Below are positions 61,706 through 64,000 of a DNA stretch of 64,000 bases, in pieces. A program made the position numbers and the translations under genes. Below the pieces are notes generated by a model. It did not search any database, was not told where the DNA came from, and saw only the letters and a list, made by a program, of their open reading frames with translations. The stretch is from Alphaproteobacteria bacterium (GTDB lineage Bacteria > Pseudomonadota > Alphaproteobacteria > Rhizobiales > GCA-2746425), in NCBI GenBank assembly GCA_024743215.1, contig JANSWZ010000003.1, forward strand, positions 124,001 through 188,000, in the 5' to 3' direction. Position 1 is the stretch's first letter; each line of letters opens with the position of its first letter.

Positions 61706-62230
61706 TCAGGCATCATTTTCCAATTGTCTGGTCAGCCAGGCAAGTGCGGGGTCGCTGGCATCTGTTTCGGCCAGATGGGTCTGGGTGTTGATGACATAGT
61801 CGGCATTTGGGCCAGATTTTCCATGGCTGGATTTGACGAAGGACAATTGGTCATCCAGGGCCAGTTTGCCCGCATATTGCTGGTGATCGCGGTCAACCAT
61901 ATAGCTTACGGCAGGAACTGATTCGCCGCTGGCCAGGCGGATAGTCCGTGTCACTTCCTTATACACCATGGTGACCTGCTCCCGTTCGCGCAGATAATCC
62001 AGCGTCGACTGCCAATGTTCCGGTTCGACCGCGAAGGCGATGCCTTTGCACGTGCCGCCACGATCGAGCCCCAAAACAAGCCCTGGTTTTTCGGGAGTGC
62101 CGCGATGAACGTGGGAATACACGCACAAGCTGCGATGGGCGCCATACAACAACGCAGTTTCGCGCCGTACGTATGAAAAACCGGGCCGCCACATCAATGA
62201 ACCGTAGCCAAACACCCAAAAATGACGCAT
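61706..62230 (-). CDS. Gamma-glutamylcyclotransferase, ChaC-like
   Basis: 174 residues from ATG 62230, chosen at the conserved start HFWVFGYGSLMWRPGF. The YGSL motif binds the gamma-glutamyl group. The catalytic Glu is likely in YLREREQVTMVYKE. ChaC enzymes cleave glutathione to 5-oxoproline and Cys-Gly. The frame extends upstream (to 62524) but that part overlaps the DUF2125 gene and is not coding. Confidence 0.9.
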   Translation of the reverse strand: MRHFWVFGYGSLMWRPGFSYVRRETALLYGAHRSLCVYSHVHRGTPEKPGLVLGLDRGGTCKGIAFAVEPEHWQSTLDYLREREQVTMVYKEVTRTIRLASGESVPAVSYMVDRDHQQYAGKLALDDQLSFVKSSHGKSGPNADYVINTQTHLAETDASDPALAWLTRQLENDA

Positions 62231-62372
62231 ATGCACTCCGCGTTTCCTGATACCCGATGGAACAGCTTGATGATGCAATATGGACATTGCGGCTGACACT
62301 GGCGAACATCTTTTGGGGCAGACGGTACAGGATGGACGCAACCGGATGCAAGTGTTCCAAATGGAAGGTTCT

Positions 62373-63386
62373 ATGGCTCGTAAAGTTAAGTGGCTGATGA
62401 GTGTAATCGTCGGTCTGGTGCTTCTGTGGTCGGCGCTTTGGTATGGCGCGAGTGTGGCCACAGGAAAGGTAATCGACCGGGTCGAGCAACAAAGCGTTCG
62501 GATGGGACGCGATGTCAGTTGCACTGAGCGAACTGTGTCCGGCTATCCGTTTCATCTTGCAGTGTCCTGTGGGCAAGCCGGACTGGATGCTCAGGATCGC
62601 GGTATAGAAGCTGACATCAATTCCGTGCGCAGCGTTGCGTTGCTCTACAAGCCCGGCCATGTGATTGCAGAGGCAGATGGTCCGCTGACCGTAACATTGT
62701 CGCCCGCTGCCGGATTGAGTGGTGAATTGGTCGGGCACTGGAAGAGCGCGCGCTCCAGCGTCTCTGCAGGCCTATCCGGTCTCAAACGGGCATCTTTGGT
62801 GGCTGAGGAAATTGACGTCATTGCCAATGCATTGTCCGGCCTTGGCGGCCTTGAGCAGATGACCATGCAAGGGGCACAATTACATGTTCGGCCCAATCCC
62901 GATTCGCAAACGGATTTCGACGTTGCCCTGACATTGAGTGACATTCTGACAATTCGTTCTGGCAAGGCATTGCCGGAAATGGATTTGGGTCTTTTGGCGA
63001 CTGCCAAAAATGTCGGAGAAGCTCTGGGCTTTGATCCAGACCTCTTGCTTGCCAACTGGCTCAGCAGTGGGGGTGCACTTGATTTGGAAAAGCTGAGTTT
63101 CAACAGTTTGGGTTTTGTTGCAAATGCGTCTGGCCCTGTGAGCATTTCACAAGACGGGCTGGTATCCGGTCAGGTGAAACTGGAAATCATCGGTATGGAC
63201 AAGCTTCCTGATCTTGTTGAAATCATTGCGCCCCGGTTTCGTCAGAACGCGGAACAGATTGCGGCTACCTTCTCCGGGCTTGCCGGAAACAATTCGGATG
63301 GAAAGGTCACCATTCCTCTGACGTTGCGGAATGGTATCGTCAGCGCAGGCATACTGCCCATTGGCAGGATACCAAATCTATTTTGA
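62373..63386 (+). CDS. DUF2125-family protein
   Basis: 337 residues from ATG 62373 (GGAAGGTTCT upstream). N-terminal membrane anchor/signal (KWLMSVIVGLVLLWSALWYG), then conserved family segment DVSCTERTVSGYPFHLAVSC with three cysteines, two probably forming a disulfide in the periplasm, and a long beta-rich region. Alphaproteobacterial family of unknown function, sometimes likened to AsmA-like lipid-handling proteins. It converges with the tyrA-like gene (9-bp overlap). Confidence 0.85.
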   Translation: MARKVKWLMSVIVGLVLLWSALWYGASVATGKVIDRVEQQSVRMGRDVSCTERTVSGYPFHLAVSCGQAGLDAQDRGIEADINSVRSVALLYKPGHVIAEADGPLTVTLSPAAGLSGELVGHWKSARSSVSAGLSGLKRASLVAEEIDVIANALSGLGGLEQMTMQGAQLHVRPNPDSQTDFDVALTLSDILTIRSGKALPEMDLGLLATAKNVGEALGFDPDLLLANWLSSGGALDLEKLSFNSLGFVANASGPVSISQDGLVSGQVKLEIIGMDKLPDLVEIIAPRFRQNAEQIAATFSGLAGNNSDGKVTIPLTLRNGIVSAGILPIGRIPNLF

Positions 63387-64000
63387 TGAATTGCCGTCGT
63401 CGCTTTGCTGCAAACCCGCCTGGCGTCCGAAATCCGGTAGGTCGACTTCCTGACCTGCATCGATAATGGCCCGCCGAATGCCGCGCGTGTGGGTGAACAG
63501 GTCAAACAATTCGTCACCCTTGCTCCAGCGAATGGAGCGTTGCAGGGCAGATAAATCCTCTGAAAACCGCGCAAGCATCTCAAGAAGGGCGTCCTTGTTG
63601 TGCAGGCAGACGTCGCGCCACATGGTGGGATCAGATGCGGCAAGTCGTGTAAAGTCACGGAAACCACCAGCAGAGTACTTCATCACTTCCGATTGGGTCA
63701 CAATTTCCATGTCATTCGCTGTGCCCACAATATTGTAGGCGATCAGATGCGGCAGATGGCTGGTAATGGCCAGAACCAGATCGTGGTGATCTGCATCCAT
63801 CTGTTCCATATTGGCGCCACAAGCTGCCCAGAAGCGATTAAGTCTATCAAGCGCGTCTTGGTCTGTGTCTGGCAGCGGTGTCAGGATGCACCAGCGATTG
63901 TCAAACAGGGTTTCAAATCCGGAAGCAGGGCCTGATTTTTCCGTACCAGCGACGGGATGGGCAGGGATAAAATGCACATTTGACGGCAGATGCGGTTGCA
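63378..64000 (-). CDS. tyrC: Prephenate/arogenate dehydrogenase (partial, runs off the right edge)
   Basis: 207 C-terminal residues are in the window. The catalytic region HFIPAHPVAGTEKSGPASGF with His in HPVAG, then DADHHDLVLAITSHLPHLIA with the second His pair, and the helical dimer domain FRDFTRLAASDPTMWRDVCL. It oxidises prephenate or arogenate in tyrosine synthesis. Alphaproteobacterial copies are usually the TyrC (cyclohexadienyl dehydrogenase) type. The NAD-binding N-terminus lies outside the window. Confidence 0.92.
   Translation of the reverse strand, partial: QPHLPSNVHFIPAHPVAGTEKSGPASGFETLFDNRWCILTPLPDTDQDALDRLNRFWAACGANMEQMDADHHDLVLAITSHLPHLIAYNIVGTANDMEIVTQSEVMKYSAGGFRDFTRLAASDPTMWRDVCLHNKDALLEMLARFSEDLSALQRSIRWSKGDELFDLFTHTRGIRRAIIDAGQEVDLPDFGRQAGLQQSDDGNSSK

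Noticed and set aside
1-64000. tRNA, rRNA, CRISPR arrays and known riboswitches
   Set aside because: No cloverleaf with the GTTCRANTC T-loop, no rRNA stretch and no regular repeat-spacer array seen by eye; a covariance search (tRNAscan-SE, Infernal) would be decisive.

Overview
The window looks like chromosomal DNA of an alphaproteobacterium, most likely of the Hyphomicrobiales (Rhizobiales). I infer this from family content and gene order, not from a database match. The evidence is a core block reading tlpA-argH-lptM-lysA-TIGR02302-cpdR-hpt-DUF3426-ftsE-ftsX-plsC, a PduO/HIG1/rhomboid/etfBA/hbd cluster, a YgfZ-HD-PTP-NrtR-nadABC cluster, and an SOS box of the alphaproteobacterial GTTC-N7-GTTC type. 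Codon use outside the island is moderately GC-rich. No rRNA, tRNA or CRISPR array was seen.

Layout. 1-2.2 kb: a sulfonate/taurine/nitrate-type ABC importer operon (minus strand, permease cut by the window edge). 2.4-8.6 kb: a two-component system, a ferric-reductase-like flavocytochrome, a membrane-anchored AraC regulator and a secreted amidohydrolase. 8.6-9.9 kb: an orphan glycine-betaine-type binding protein lying between intact prfC and a decayed second copy of the prfC 3' end. 11.6-18.4 kb: ygfZ, an HD hydrolase, a tyrosine-phosphatase-like protein and the NAD regulator nrtR, then nadA-nadB-nadC behind a perfect 19-bp palindrome that is probably the NrtR operator.

18.4-31.2 kb: an AT-rich island of surface-glycan genes (glycosyltransferase, FkbM methyltransferase remnant, polysaccharide pyruvyl transferase, methyltransferase with a ParB-like front end, unknown P-loop protein) broken up by insertion sequences. 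These are an IS5 element, several IS3 elements and fragments, a nested IS3-in-IS3, and an IS630 inside an IS481. Three of the transposase genes, from three different IS families, each carry a 38-41 bp insert with the same ends (ATTGnCCGGCAG at one end, CGAGAGG plus G-rich tail at the other) around a variable hairpin. Each insert breaks the transposase reading frame, while removing it restores the family protein exactly (IS5, IS3) or nearly so (IS481). I could not find this short element anywhere else in the window. It is the strongest candidate here for an undescribed system: a miniature mobile element, or a sequence skipped at the RNA or translation level.

31.3-45 kb: pyruvate phosphate dikinase, a SleB-type cell-wall hydrolase, an EamA transporter, SDR, TspO, HIG1 protein, cobalamin adenosyltransferase, rhomboid protease, ETF beta/alpha, 3-hydroxybutyryl-CoA dehydrogenase and an acyl-CoA synthetase. 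44.8-48.8 kb: a TetR regulator with a perfect operator palindrome, divergent from a DevBCA-type exporter. 48.8-64 kb: a PAS protein, tlpA, argH, lptM, lysA, TIGR02302, cpdR, hpt, a zinc-ribbon protein, ftsEX, plsC, an SOS-box-controlled small gene, ChaC, DUF2125 and a partial prephenate dehydrogenase.
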